Shown: piece by piece, positions 1 through 5,548 of the stretch
Position numbering within the stretch: the first letter of the stretch is position 1
How the letters are laid out: the number at the start of each line of letters is the position of its first letter
Notes under the pieces: model-generated
The model's database searches: none
What the model saw: only the letters and a program-made list of their open reading frames with translations
Told to the model about the DNA's origin: nothing
Assembly: GCA_036653735.1 (NCBI GenBank)
Contig: JAVVTI010000030.1
Coordinates: 1-10,351, forward strand
Source of the DNA: CAVCAD01 sp036653735
GTDB taxonomy: Bacteria; Bacillota_I; Bacilli_A; RF39; UBA660
Direction of reading: 5' to 3'
DNA: 10,351 nucleotides
Made by a program: the position numbers and the translations under genes

Positions 1-35
1 TGATTTATGTAAGAATATATATATGAGGTACAGTT

Positions 36-263
36 ATGAACTTTAATAGGTTAAAGGATTTAAGAGAAGATCATGATCTTACACAAAAAGAGTTGTCTAA
101 AATATTTGGTATTTCTCAACAACAATATAGTAGATATGAAACATCTATTAGAAATATGCCCATAGATATGCTTTATAGGTTAGCAGAGTATTATAATACA
201 AGTGTTGATTATATGATAAGTAGAACTAATGATATAAGACCATATGCTAATATTAGGAAATAA
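36..263 (+). CDS. Small XRE/Cro-type helix-turn-helix regulator (75 aa)
   Basis: Stand-alone HTH_3 (Cro/CI) DNA-binding protein, presumably a dimeric transcriptional repressor in the cytoplasm; its target is unknown. The five-helix domain fills residues 5-60. The helix-turn-helix lies at about residues 16-35, starting TQKELS and ending YSRYE, and is followed by the usual MLYRLAEYYNTSVDYM helix pair. There is no ligand-binding or dimerisation domain beyond the short tail. The ATG has a plausible GAGGT ribosome binding site at 25-29, six bases upstream. The gene stands alone on the plus strand and converges on divIVA, sharing a hairpin terminator with it. The promoter is mostly outside the window. 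Base composition matches its neighbours, so there is no clear sign of recent transfer. The family is confident; the function is not assignable. Confidence 0.9.
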   Translation: MNFNRLKDLREDHDLTQKELSKIFGISQQQYSRYETSIRNMPIDMLYRLAEYYNTSVDYMISRTNDIRPYANIRK

Positions 264-287
264 AAAGAAGACTTAGTTGTCTTCTTT
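264..287. terminator. Bidirectional hairpin terminator between XRE gene and divIVA
   Basis: Perfect 9-bp inverted repeat AAAGAAGAC (264-272) / GTCTTCTTT (279-287) with a 6-base loop. It begins right after the stop codon of the plus-strand XRE gene (261-263). On the minus strand the 5' arm is made of the last divIVA codons and the loop contains the divIVA stop codon. The minus-strand copy is followed by a short T-rich run (TTTTTATTT). The plus-strand copy has a weaker T tail, so it may work better for divIVA. Confidence 0.75.
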
Positions 288-725
288 ATCATATGGTCTT
301 AGATCAATATTATCTATTTCATCTATTACTTCTAATTGAGTTTCTATAATAGCTTTTAATCTTCTTTTATATATTAATACATTTCTTTTTAATGCATCTG
401 CACTACTTTGTGCTCTTTCTGCTTTTATAAGTGCTTCATTTATTATTCTATTTGAGTTTCTTTTAGCTTCATTTATTAATACTTCAGCTTCTGTTCTTGC
501 ACTTTTCTTTATTTGATCTCCAGCTGTTTCTGCAGTAAATACTGCTCTATTTAATGTGTTTTCTATATTTTCATAGTAAGTAAGTTTTTCTATTAAGTTT
601 TTATTGTTTTCTTCCGTGGCTTTACTTTTAATTAAAAGAGCTTCATAAGCTTCGATAATATTATCTAAGCTTTTTTGAACCTGGGCTTTATCATATCCAC
701 GAAAAACAATATCAAACTTTTTCAT
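273..725 (-). CDS. divIVA: DivIVA-family coiled-coil protein (short form)
   Basis: DivIVA/GpsB-type peripheral membrane protein that in Firmicutes marks curved membrane at division sites and poles and recruits other factors. The N-terminal signature is visible: an aromatic/basic start then FRGYD at residues 8-12 and a V..SL motif, the DivIVA lipid-binding head. From about residue 20 to 140 it is charged, heptad-like and predicted coiled coil. At 150 aa it is close to B. subtilis DivIVA (about 164 aa). The start codon is 21 bases past the sepF stop with AAAGGTAAG upstream, so the two are one operon, matching the known sepF-divIVA link without the intervening ylmG and ylmH genes. The last codons double as the terminator stem. 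Confidence 0.85.
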   Translation of the reverse strand: MKKFDIVFRGYDKAQVQKSLDNIIEAYEALLIKSKATEENNKNLIEKLTYYENIENTLNRAVFTAETAGDQIKKSARTEAEVLINEAKRNSNRIINEALIKAERAQSSADALKRNVLIYKRRLKAIIETQLEVIDEIDNIDLRPYDKEDN

Positions 726-746
726 ATCTTGAACTTACCTTTCTAC

Positions 747-1130
747 TTATTCTTCTTCTTTATCTTCTTCTTCTGTTATTTTACCTTGTACATTAATATT
801 CTTAGGAGTACAAAGATATATACCATTTCCTATCTTTTGAAGATCTCCTCCTATAGCATATAAAGTTCCACTTAAGAAGTCTATTATTCTTTTAGCTTGA
901 TCACTAGTTACTCTTTTAAAGTTTACCACTACAGAGTTTCTTTGTTTAAGATGATCTGATATTTGTTGACTTTCTGAGTATGCTCTAGGTTCTACTAGTA
1001 TCATTTGATTACCAGATTCACAGCCTTTTTTAATAGTTTCTTCTACTTTTACATCATAAAACTCATCTTCATCTCCAGAGATTTGTTCTGCATTATCATT
1101 AAACAAGTTTTTAAATTTTCCAAAAGCCAC
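747..1130 (-). CDS. sepF: Cell division protein SepF
   Basis: SepF anchors FtsZ filaments to the membrane and shapes the division septum. Residues 1-10 (MAFGKFKNLF) form the amphipathic membrane-targeting helix. An acidic linker follows to about residue 35, and the SepF fold occupies about 42-115, with the typical VVVNFKRV strand, the DQAKRIIDFLSG helix, the GGDLQKIG turn and the IYLCTPKNI strand. The tail is acidic (EEEDKEEE). The length of 127 aa is a little below the usual 140-150. I take a GTG start at 1130 because AAGGAGG lies at ideal spacing just before it. It has its own promoter overlapping the glyS stop region and is followed by divIVA. Confidence 0.93.
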   Translation of the reverse strand: MAFGKFKNLFNDNAEQISGDEDEFYDVKVEETIKKGCESGNQMILVEPRAYSESQQISDHLKQRNSVVVNFKRVTSDQAKRIIDFLSGTLYAIGGDLQKIGNGIYLCTPKNINVQGKITEEEDKEEE

Positions 1131-1157
1131 TATTGCCTCCTTATTTTTTACATTTTA

Positions 1158-1186
1158 ATTTTATCATAAGAAAAGAAGAGTTGCAA
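1158..1186 (-). promoter_or_regulatory. SigA-type promoter of sepF-divIVA, extended -10
   Basis: On the minus strand: -35 TTGCAA (1186-1181), 17-base spacer, -10 TAAAAT (1163-1158) preceded by TG-A, an extended -10. It lies directly behind the glyS stop codon (1189-1187), and predicted transcription starts about 20 bases before the sepF GTG. The -35 is part of a 10-bp palindrome AGTTGCAACT (1179-1188). This suggests sepF-divIVA is transcribed independently of glyS. Confidence 0.6.
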
Positions 1187-2542
1187 CTAAAGATTAATAT
1201 TTTTTATAATATATTCATTTATTTTATTTATATTTATACTTTCTTGTTTCATAGTATCTCTATTTCTTATAGTTACTATATCATTATTTATAGTTTCATC
1301 ATCTATAGTTACTACATATGGTGTACCTATTGCATCACTTCTTCTATATCTTTTACCTATACTTCCTGTATCATCATATAAGCACATAAAGTTATTTGAT
1401 AGTTCTTTATATATAAGTTTTGCTTTATCTTCATGATATTTCTTTACTAAGGGAAGTACAGTTACTTTATATGGTGCTAAAGAAGGTTTTAGTCTTAGCA
1501 GTTCTCTTTGTGTTCCATCATCTAATGTTTCTTTTATATATGATGATGATAATATAGCTAGGAATAATCTTTCTACTCCAACAGAAGGTTCTATTACATA
1601 TGGTATATATTTTTCATTTGTAAGAGGATCTATATAACTAAGTTCTTTATTACTAGCTTTAGAGTGTACTGTTAAGTCATAGTTAGTTCTACTAGCTATT
1701 CCCCATAGTTCTCCCCATCCAAATGGATAAAGATATTCTATATCAGTAGTAGCATTACTATAGAAGGATAGTTCTTCTTTAGTATGGTCTCTTAGTCTTA
1801 GTTTATCTTCCTCTAAGCCTAAGCTTAGAAGGAACTCTTTACATATATCTTTATAGTAGTTAAAGTACTTTATTTCAGTACCTGGTTTACAAAAGTATTC
1901 TAATTCCATTTGATCAAACTCACGTACTCTAAATATAAAGTTACCTGGTGTTATTTCATTTCTAAAGCTCTTACCTATTTGTCCTATACCAAATGGTACT
2001 TTTAAACGCATAGATCGTTGAACATTACTAAAGTTAGTAAATATACCTTGGGCTGTTTCTGGTCTTAAATATACTTCATTCTTTGCTTCTTCTGTTACTC
2101 CTTGGAATGTTTTAAACATTAAGTTAAAGTTTCTTATATTAGTAAAATCATTTGATTTACAGTTAGGACATAATATATTATTATCTTTAATAGAATTAAC
2201 TAAGTCTTCATTATTCATATGTGTTGTATCTATAGATGCTTCTTCTAGAAGTTTATCTGCTCTATATCTACTTTTACATTTCTTACAATCTATTAAGGGG
2301 TCACTAAAGGTACTTAAGTGACCACTAGCTTCCCATACTTTAGGATTCATTAGTATAGCAGAATCTAAAAGTACATTATTATTTTCTATTCTAATGAATC
2401 TTTTAATCCATGCATCTTTTATATTATTCTTAAGAAGTGATCCTGCTGGACCAAAGTCCCAGGTATTAGCAAGTCCTCCATATATTTCACTTCCCTGGTA
2501 TATATATCCCATATCTTTTAAAAAGTTTACTAGTTCTAACAT
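1187..2542 (-). CDS. glyS: Glycyl-tRNA synthetase, single-chain (alpha2) type
   Basis: Class II aminoacyl-tRNA synthetase that charges tRNA-Gly; cytoplasmic homodimer. It is the one-chain type, also found in eukaryotes, archaea and many low-GC Gram-positives, rather than the GlyQ/GlyS alpha2beta2 type of B. subtilis. Visible: WDFGPAG near residues 28-34; a zinc site C86-x2-C89 / C125-x2-C128; PETAQGIF at 161-168; class II motif 2 with FRNE at 193-196 and RVREFDQMELE after it; motif 3 as EPSVGVERLF at about 315-325; and a C-terminal anticodon-binding domain starting near LAPYKVTVLP. The 451 aa length is normal. The ATG has AAGGAG eight bases upstream. The roughly 22-base leader leaves no room for the T-box that controls glyQS in B. 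subtilis. It lies in the era-recO neighbourhood, as in Bacillus, but separated from recO by an inverted XRE gene. Confidence 0.96.
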   Translation of the reverse strand: MLELVNFLKDMGYIYQGSEIYGGLANTWDFGPAGSLLKNNIKDAWIKRFIRIENNNVLLDSAILMNPKVWEASGHLSTFSDPLIDCKKCKSRYRADKLLEEASIDTTHMNNEDLVNSIKDNNILCPNCKSNDFTNIRNFNLMFKTFQGVTEEAKNEVYLRPETAQGIFTNFSNVQRSMRLKVPFGIGQIGKSFRNEITPGNFIFRVREFDQMELEYFCKPGTEIKYFNYYKDICKEFLLSLGLEEDKLRLRDHTKEELSFYSNATTDIEYLYPFGWGELWGIASRTNYDLTVHSKASNKELSYIDPLTNEKYIPYVIEPSVGVERLFLAILSSSYIKETLDDGTQRELLRLKPSLAPYKVTVLPLVKKYHEDKAKLIYKELSNNFMCLYDDTGSIGKRYRRSDAIGTPYVVTIDDETINNDIVTIRNRDTMKQESININKINEYIIKNINL

Positions 2543-2571
2543 ATTTGTTTCTCCTTTTAAGTTCTTATATT

Positions 2572-2600
2572 ATTATATAACAAATATGAGCTTTTTAAAA
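2572..2600 (-). promoter_or_regulatory. Possible glyS promoter
   Basis: A perfect TATAAT sits at 2577-2572 on the minus strand, with a weak -35 TTTTAA at 2600-2595 and a 17-base spacer. Predicted start is near 2565, leaving a leader of about 22 bases containing AAGGAG. Such matches are easy in AT-rich DNA, so only the -10 is persuasive. The -35 overlaps the foot of the inverted repeat at 2599-2631. Confidence 0.4.
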
Positions 2601-2631
2601 CTATTAAATATTATTTATATATTTAATAGTT
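2599..2631. repeat. 13-bp perfect inverted repeat (possible terminator) upstream of glyS
   Basis: AACTATTAAATAT (2599-2611) / ATATTTAATAGTT (2619-2631) with a 7-base loop. Eleven bases of the arm (AACTATTAAAT) are identical to the arm of the tsf terminator at 8324-8353. On the minus strand it is followed by only a short T run (GTTTT then A), so it would be a weak terminator. It is the first hairpin that a transcript coming from era-recO would meet. It could instead be a DNA-level site in the glyS/XRE divergent region. Confidence 0.45.
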
Positions 2632-2646
2632 ATATGGCTTATATAT

Positions 2647-2662
2647 GTGACTTATAAGTCAC
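2647..2662. promoter_or_regulatory. 16-bp perfect palindrome, probable operator of the adjacent XRE repressor
   Basis: GTGACTTATAAGTCAC is perfectly self-complementary and relatively GC-rich compared with its surroundings. It overlaps the -35 end of the promoter for the XRE gene at 2715 and lies about 70 bases upstream of the glyS -10. Its size and two-fold symmetry fit a dimeric Cro/CI-type protein, so autorepression is the simplest reading. Binding is inferred, not shown. Confidence 0.6.
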
Positions 2663-2690
2663 GACAAATATAGATATTTCATGAGATAAT
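2661..2690 (+). promoter_or_regulatory. Promoter of the XRE gene at 2715, extended -10
   Basis: -35-like ACGACA (2661-2666), 18-base spacer, -10 GATAAT (2685-2690) preceded by TG-A at 2682-2684. Predicted start is near 2697, about 18 bases before the ATG, with AAAGG at 2702-2706 as ribosome binding site. The -35 overlaps the right edge of the palindrome, the usual geometry for autorepression. Confidence 0.5.
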
Positions 2691-2714
2691 ATATATGTAA
2701 GAAAGGCCATAAAT

Positions 2715-2981
2715 ATGATAAAAGAAAAATATTATGAATTTAATCCTAATATTAAAAAGATTATTTCTTATAATATAAGAAGATATAGGTTAGAAAAAAA
2801 TATGACTCAAGAAGCTTTAGCTTTAGCAGCTGAAATATCATATGACTTTATGAGAAGAATAGAAACTAATCCTAAAGCTGGTTTTTCTATTCAAACTTTA
2901 TATAAGATATCTATTGTACTAGGTGTTACTGTTGATGATTTAATGCAAGATACTTCTACTGTTCTTTTTAAGTTTCAATAG
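2715..2981 (+). CDS. XRE-family helix-turn-helix regulator (88 aa)
   Basis: Small Cro/CI-type DNA-binding protein. Residues 13-78 form the HTH_3 domain: an IRRYRLEKNM first helix, helix-turn-helix at about 31-50 (TQEALALAAEISYDF then MRRIE), then LYKISIVLGVTVDDLM. The recognition helix carries YDFMRRIE where many relatives have S..S.IE. A short N-terminal tail (KYYEFNP) precedes the domain. It is divergent from glyS and converges on recO, its last 14 bases lying inside the recO reading frame on the other strand. A 16-bp palindrome at its promoter suggests autoregulation and perhaps an effect on glyS. It interrupts the recO-glyS adjacency seen in Bacillus, so it may be an insertion, although its composition is like its neighbours. 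Target unknown. Confidence 0.88.
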   Translation: MIKEKYYEFNPNIKKIISYNIRRYRLEKNMTQEALALAAEISYDFMRRIETNPKAGFSIQTLYKISIVLGVTVDDLMQDTSTVLFKFQ

Positions 2982-2994
2982 TTTTTATATTTTT
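2958..2994 (+). terminator. Weak possible terminator of the XRE gene
   Basis: In RNA, ACUGUU (2958-2963) can pair with AAUAGU (2977-2982), six pairs including one G-U, followed by a U-rich run to 2994. The 3' arm contains the TAG stop. The stem is short and AT-rich, so this is only a possibility. Confidence 0.25.
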
Positions 2995-3705
2995 AAGAAA
3001 TCCTCTACTTTTTAAGTATACTCCAGTATAGTCTTCATAGTATGATGTAATTATTTTATCTACTTCTTTTAGTATTTTATCATCTATATTGAATGTACTT
3101 ATTTTACTTATATCTACATATTTATACATGTTTATTAGTTTTAAAGTTTGAGTATCATGTCTTTCTTCATTAGTAATACATTTTTCACATACAAATCCTC
3201 CATTACTTGGAGAATATAATACTGGGTTATCTTTAGAACATAGTATACATTTATCTGTCTGTATTTCTACTCCTAGAAATGATGTATATTTTACTTCTAG
3301 CATATTACTAATAGCTAAAGGATTATATCCTTCTTCTATTTTCAATATTGATGCTAGTAAAATATTATATATATCTTCTATATTATTTTGTAATATTACA
3401 TTTTTAGCAAGTTCTAGTATATAGTTTAAGTATGTTACTTTTACTATGTCTTTCTTTATATTAGGGAATGTATTTATTACATCTCCTCCTATTAAGGTAC
3501 TTAATCCACTCGGTTTATAGTACATATGAAATACAGCATATGTTAGGTTTATACTTACTTTACTAAGAGGGCTTTTAGGTCTTTTACATCCTTTAGATAT
3601 AAGTCCTATTACTCCATATTCTTTAGTTATAATATTTATTATGCTACTGCTTTCTTTATAATTAATAGTGCTTACTACAAAGCCTTCTATGCTGATTATT
3701 TTCAT
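2968..3705 (-). CDS. recO: DNA repair protein RecO
   Basis: Recombination mediator of the RecFOR pathway; it helps load RecA onto SSB-coated single-stranded DNA and anneals strands. The N-terminal OB fold (about 1-80) shows EGFVVSTINYKESSSIINIITKEYGVIGLISKG. The helical C-terminal domain contains an intact zinc knuckle at C153-x2-C156 and C173-x2-C176. The 245 aa length is typical. It starts 10 bases after the YqzL-like stop. The nearest purine-rich run (AAAGGA) is about 17 bases upstream, too far for a good ribosome site, so translation probably depends on coupling to that small gene. Order era-yqzL-recO is as in B. subtilis. The 3' end overlaps the convergent XRE gene by 14 bases and there is no obvious terminator at the stop. 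Confidence 0.94.
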   Translation of the reverse strand: MKIISIEGFVVSTINYKESSSIINIITKEYGVIGLISKGCKRPKSPLSKVSINLTYAVFHMYYKPSGLSTLIGGDVINTFPNIKKDIVKVTYLNYILELAKNVILQNNIEDIYNILLASILKIEEGYNPLAISNMLEVKYTSFLGVEIQTDKCILCSKDNPVLYSPSNGGFVCEKCITNEERHDTQTLKLINMYKYVDISKISTFNIDDKILKEVDKIITSYYEDYTGVYLKSRGFLKNIKTIET

Positions 3706-3715
3706 CTATACTTAT

Positions 3716-3796
3716 TTATTTTCCTTTCTTATATTTTAAATAGTCTTCTATTTTACCTGTTTTTTTAAATTTATCCCATGAATTATGTTTTATCAT
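3716..3796 (-). CDS. yqzL: YqzL-like mini-protein (26 aa)
   Basis: Very short gene between era and recO, exactly where yqzL lies in B. subtilis. The product reads MIKHNSWDKFKK then TGKIEDYLKYKKGK. It keeps the YqzL-family pattern W-x2-F-x2-TG-x-I-x2-YL (W7, F10, T13, G14, I16, Y19, L20) but lacks the acidic C-terminal half of the roughly 47-aa B. subtilis protein. AAGGAG lies seven bases before the ATG. The first 11 bases of the gene plus the next three form one arm of a perfect 14-bp hairpin. It probably also serves to carry ribosomes into recO. The function of YqzL is unknown. The motif match and the synteny together make this a credible real gene despite its size. Confidence 0.75.
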   Translation of the reverse strand: MIKHNSWDKFKKTGKIEDYLKYKKGK

Positions 3797-3835
3797 TTAT
3801 TTCTCCTTATATTATATATTGATGATAAAACATAA
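3783..3835 (-). promoter_or_regulatory. 14-bp hairpin spanning the yqzL-like translation start
   Basis: Perfect inverted repeat: on the minus strand TTATGTTTTATCAT (3835-3822), a 25-base loop, then ATGATAAAACATAA (3796-3783). The loop contains the AAGGAG ribosome site, and the 3' arm begins with the start codon and runs through codon five. It begins ten bases after the era stop. There is no T tract after it, so it is not an ordinary terminator; translation control or mRNA processing or stability is more likely. Confidence 0.6.
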
Positions 3836-3845
3836 ATATTATTCA

Positions 3846-4727
3846 TTATTTTTCATTAAATCCTAAAGTCTCTAAGTATTTTTCTTTATCTCTCCATTTT
3901 TTAAGTGTTCTTACATATAGTTCTAGGTATACTTGTTTACCAAATAAGGTTTCTAGTTCACTTCTACTTCTTATACCTATTTCTTTTAGTTTACTTCCTT
4001 TTTTACCTATTATAATCTTTTTTAATGATTCTCTATCTATTATAATATCTACATCCATTTTTATTATTTTTTCTTTTTCTTCATAGTGTGTTACATCACA
4101 TGTTACTGAGTATGGTATTTCTTCATCTGTTAATTGGAATACTTTTTCTCTTACTATTTCACTTATACGAAATTCTAGTGATGAGGATGTTATTTCTCCA
4201 TCTGGGAAGAATTTAACATTTTCTGGTAGATAACTTTTAAGTACTTCTATTAGTTTATTTATATTATCACTTTTTTCAGCACTTATTGGTACTATTTCTG
4301 CAAAGTTATATAGGTCTTTATATTCGTTTATTTTTAATAGTATTTTATCATTAGTTAGTAGGTCTATTTTATTTAGTACTAGGAATACTGGTTTAGTAAA
4401 GTTCTTAAGTACGTCTATTATGAATGCATCTCCTGATCCATAGTTAACACTTGCATCTACTAAGTATAGAACTATATCTACATCTGTCATAGAGTAGTAA
4501 GCACTATTATTAAGTTTCTGCCCTAGTTTATTTACTGGTTTATGTATTCCTGGTGTATCTACAAATATTATTTGTGTATCTTCTTCATTATAGATACCTT
4601 GTATTAAGTTTCTTGTAGTTTGTGGTTTATTACTTATTATGGCTATTTTTTCTTTTACTATTGAGTTAATTAAGGTACTCTTTCCTGCATTAGGTCTTCC
4701 TACTATTGATACAAATCCGCTTTTCAT
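3846..4727 (-). CDS. era: GTPase Era
   Basis: Essential ribosome-assembly GTPase that binds the 3' end of 16S rRNA. G1 is GRPNAGKST at 10-18, G3 DTPG at 57-60, G4 NKID at 119-122 and G5 SAEK at 149-152. The switch region PQTTRN is present at 35-40. The C-terminal KH RNA-binding domain shows IIGKKGSKLKEIG near residue 240. The 293 aa length is normal. The ATG overlaps the stop of the upstream cdd-like gene in ATGA, with GGAGG ahead of it inside that gene, so the two are translationally coupled. Downstream are the yqzL-like gene and recO, in Bacillus order. Confidence 0.97.
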   Translation of the reverse strand: MKSGFVSIVGRPNAGKSTLINSIVKEKIAIISNKPQTTRNLIQGIYNEEDTQIIFVDTPGIHKPVNKLGQKLNNSAYYSMTDVDIVLYLVDASVNYGSGDAFIIDVLKNFTKPVFLVLNKIDLLTNDKILLKINEYKDLYNFAEIVPISAEKSDNINKLIEVLKSYLPENVKFFPDGEITSSSLEFRISEIVREKVFQLTDEEIPYSVTCDVTHYEEKEKIIKMDVDIIIDRESLKKIIIGKKGSKLKEIGIRSRSELETLFGKQVYLELYVRTLKKWRDKEKYLETLGFNEK

Positions 4728-5089
4728 ATTGTTTTTTCCTCCATCATTTGTTTATATGTTAAAACATGCATCTCATTTTGAGAGTTCATTATATTAAATA
4801 TTGTATTTTCATTTATATGTTCTACAAGTAGTTGTTTATCACTATAGTTTGGATACTGTAGTTTATTACTATTTGTATAGTAGTATACTACTTTTATAGT
4901 GGAGCATCTACTACTTATTGCACTGCTTAAAGCAGAAGCAACACTACTAATTGTTGCTCCATATGAAGCATTCTCTACGTTTACTCCATTATAAAAGTTT
5001 CCATGTTCATCTTCTATAATACATGCAGAAGGATGTGATGAATATGGAGAATAACTATTTAATATTAATTTTTCTAATTTTTCTTTCAT
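4724..5089 (-). CDS. Degenerate cytidine-deaminase-fold protein (cdd position, active site lost)
   Basis: It sits where cdd lies in B. subtilis (ybeY side, just before era) and aligns over the N-terminal two thirds: PYSS (15-18), HGNFYNGVNVENASYG (29-44). The NxE pair that binds the nucleoside ribose is kept (N37, E39). But the catalytic CxE becomes S48-S49-V50, and the zinc pair PCxxC becomes P80-N81-Y82-S83-D84. All three zinc ligands and the proton-shuttling glutamate are therefore gone, and it cannot be an ordinary zinc deaminase. The frame is intact at 121 aa (B. subtilis Cdd is about 136) and it overlaps era by ATGA, so it is maintained rather than an obvious pseudogene. Possible roles: nucleoside-binding, structural or a coupling device for era; none is proven. 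There is no ribosome binding site before its ATG. Confidence 0.75.
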   Translation of the reverse strand: MKEKLEKLILNSYSPYSSHPSACIIEDEHGNFYNGVNVENASYGATISSVASALSSAISSRCSTIKVVYYYTNSNKLQYPNYSDKQLLVEHINENTIFNIMNSQNEMHVLTYKQMMEEKTI

Positions 5090-5096
5090 ATGAGTT

Positions 5097-5105
5097 ATTA
5101 TATCA
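5097..5105 (-). promoter_or_regulatory. Extended -10 element at the start of the cdd-like gene
   Basis: TG-A-TATAAT on the minus strand (5105-5097), a perfect extended -10 with no recognisable -35. Normal spacing would place the transcript start at about 5090, one base before the ATG at 5089. No Shine-Dalgarno sequence precedes that ATG. The pair of facts suggests an internal promoter giving a nearly leaderless mRNA for cdd-like-era-yqzL-recO. Confidence 0.4.
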
Positions 5106-5107
5106 TG

Positions 5108-5548
5108 TTATCTATTTATATCATACTCTTTTAATATACTTTCTTCTTCTTTTCTCATTATTTCTTTATCTTTATCAAGTATATGATCATAGCCTAAAAG
5201 ATGAAGAAATCCATGAGTAGTTAAGTAGCATATTTCTCTTTTTATACTATGTCCATATTCTTTTGCTTGCTCCTGTGCTCTTTGTGCTGATATATAGATT
5301 TCTCCTAGGAATCTAATATTGTCATATTTAATACGTGATTCTTCTTCGAAAGCAAAAGATATAACATCTGTTACATCATCTTTATTTCTATATGTTTTAT
5401 TAATTTCTCTTATTTTATCTTTACTTACAAATACTATATTAAATACTGGATTATCTATCTTATATTTTTTAAATATAAGATTACATATATTTATTATATC
5501 ACTTTCATATATATTATATGGTGTTTCATTTATTATATTATCTTTCAT
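5108..5548 (-). CDS. ybeY: Endoribonuclease / rRNA maturation factor YbeY
   Basis: Zinc-dependent RNase involved in 16S rRNA 3' maturation and 70S quality control. The family signature H-x3-H-x5-H is complete in HGFLHLLGYDH (H112, H116, H122 with this start). The earlier blocks TDVISFAF and LGEIYIS are also present. I choose the ATG at 5548, which overlaps the VanZ stop in ATGA and has GGAG six bases before it. An in-frame ATG at 5560 would add MEFY, but the nearest GGAG is only one base from it. With the chosen start the protein is 146 aa, normal for the family. In B. subtilis phoH precedes ybeY and pgpH-dgkA follows; here these are absent and a VanZ gene is next door. Confidence 0.93.
   Translation of the reverse strand: MKDNIINETPYNIYESDIINICNLIFKKYKIDNPVFNIVFVSKDKIREINKTYRNKDDVTDVISFAFEEESRIKYDNIRFLGEIYISAQRAQEQAKEYGHSIKREICYLTTHGFLHLLGYDHILDKDKEIMRKEEESILKEYDINR

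Noticed and set aside
675..863. Plus-strand open frame rich in F, I and Y opposite divIVA/sepF
   Set aside because: Antisense shadow of the AT-rich coding strand; low-complexity hydrophobic product, no ribosome site, no family resemblance.
1133..1381. Plus-strand open frame opposite the glyS 3' end and sepF promoter
   Set aside because: Mostly I, Y, S and F residues from the antisense of a well-supported gene; overlaps glyS and has no ribosome site.
2540..2588. 8-bp inverted repeat CATATTTG/CAAATATG at the glyS start
   Set aside because: Short, A-T based, and one arm lies upstream of the predicted transcript start, so it cannot form an mRNA hairpin there; chance is a sufficient explanation.
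2394..2657. Plus-strand open frame running from inside glyS into the intergenic region
   Set aside because: Antisense to the glyS N-terminus; crosses the inverted repeat and ends at the XRE operator; nothing protein-like.
2543..2714. T-box riboswitch upstream of glyS
   Set aside because: From the only good -10 the leader is about 22 bases. I see no T-box sequence or specifier-loop structure, and the region holds a divergent promoter instead.
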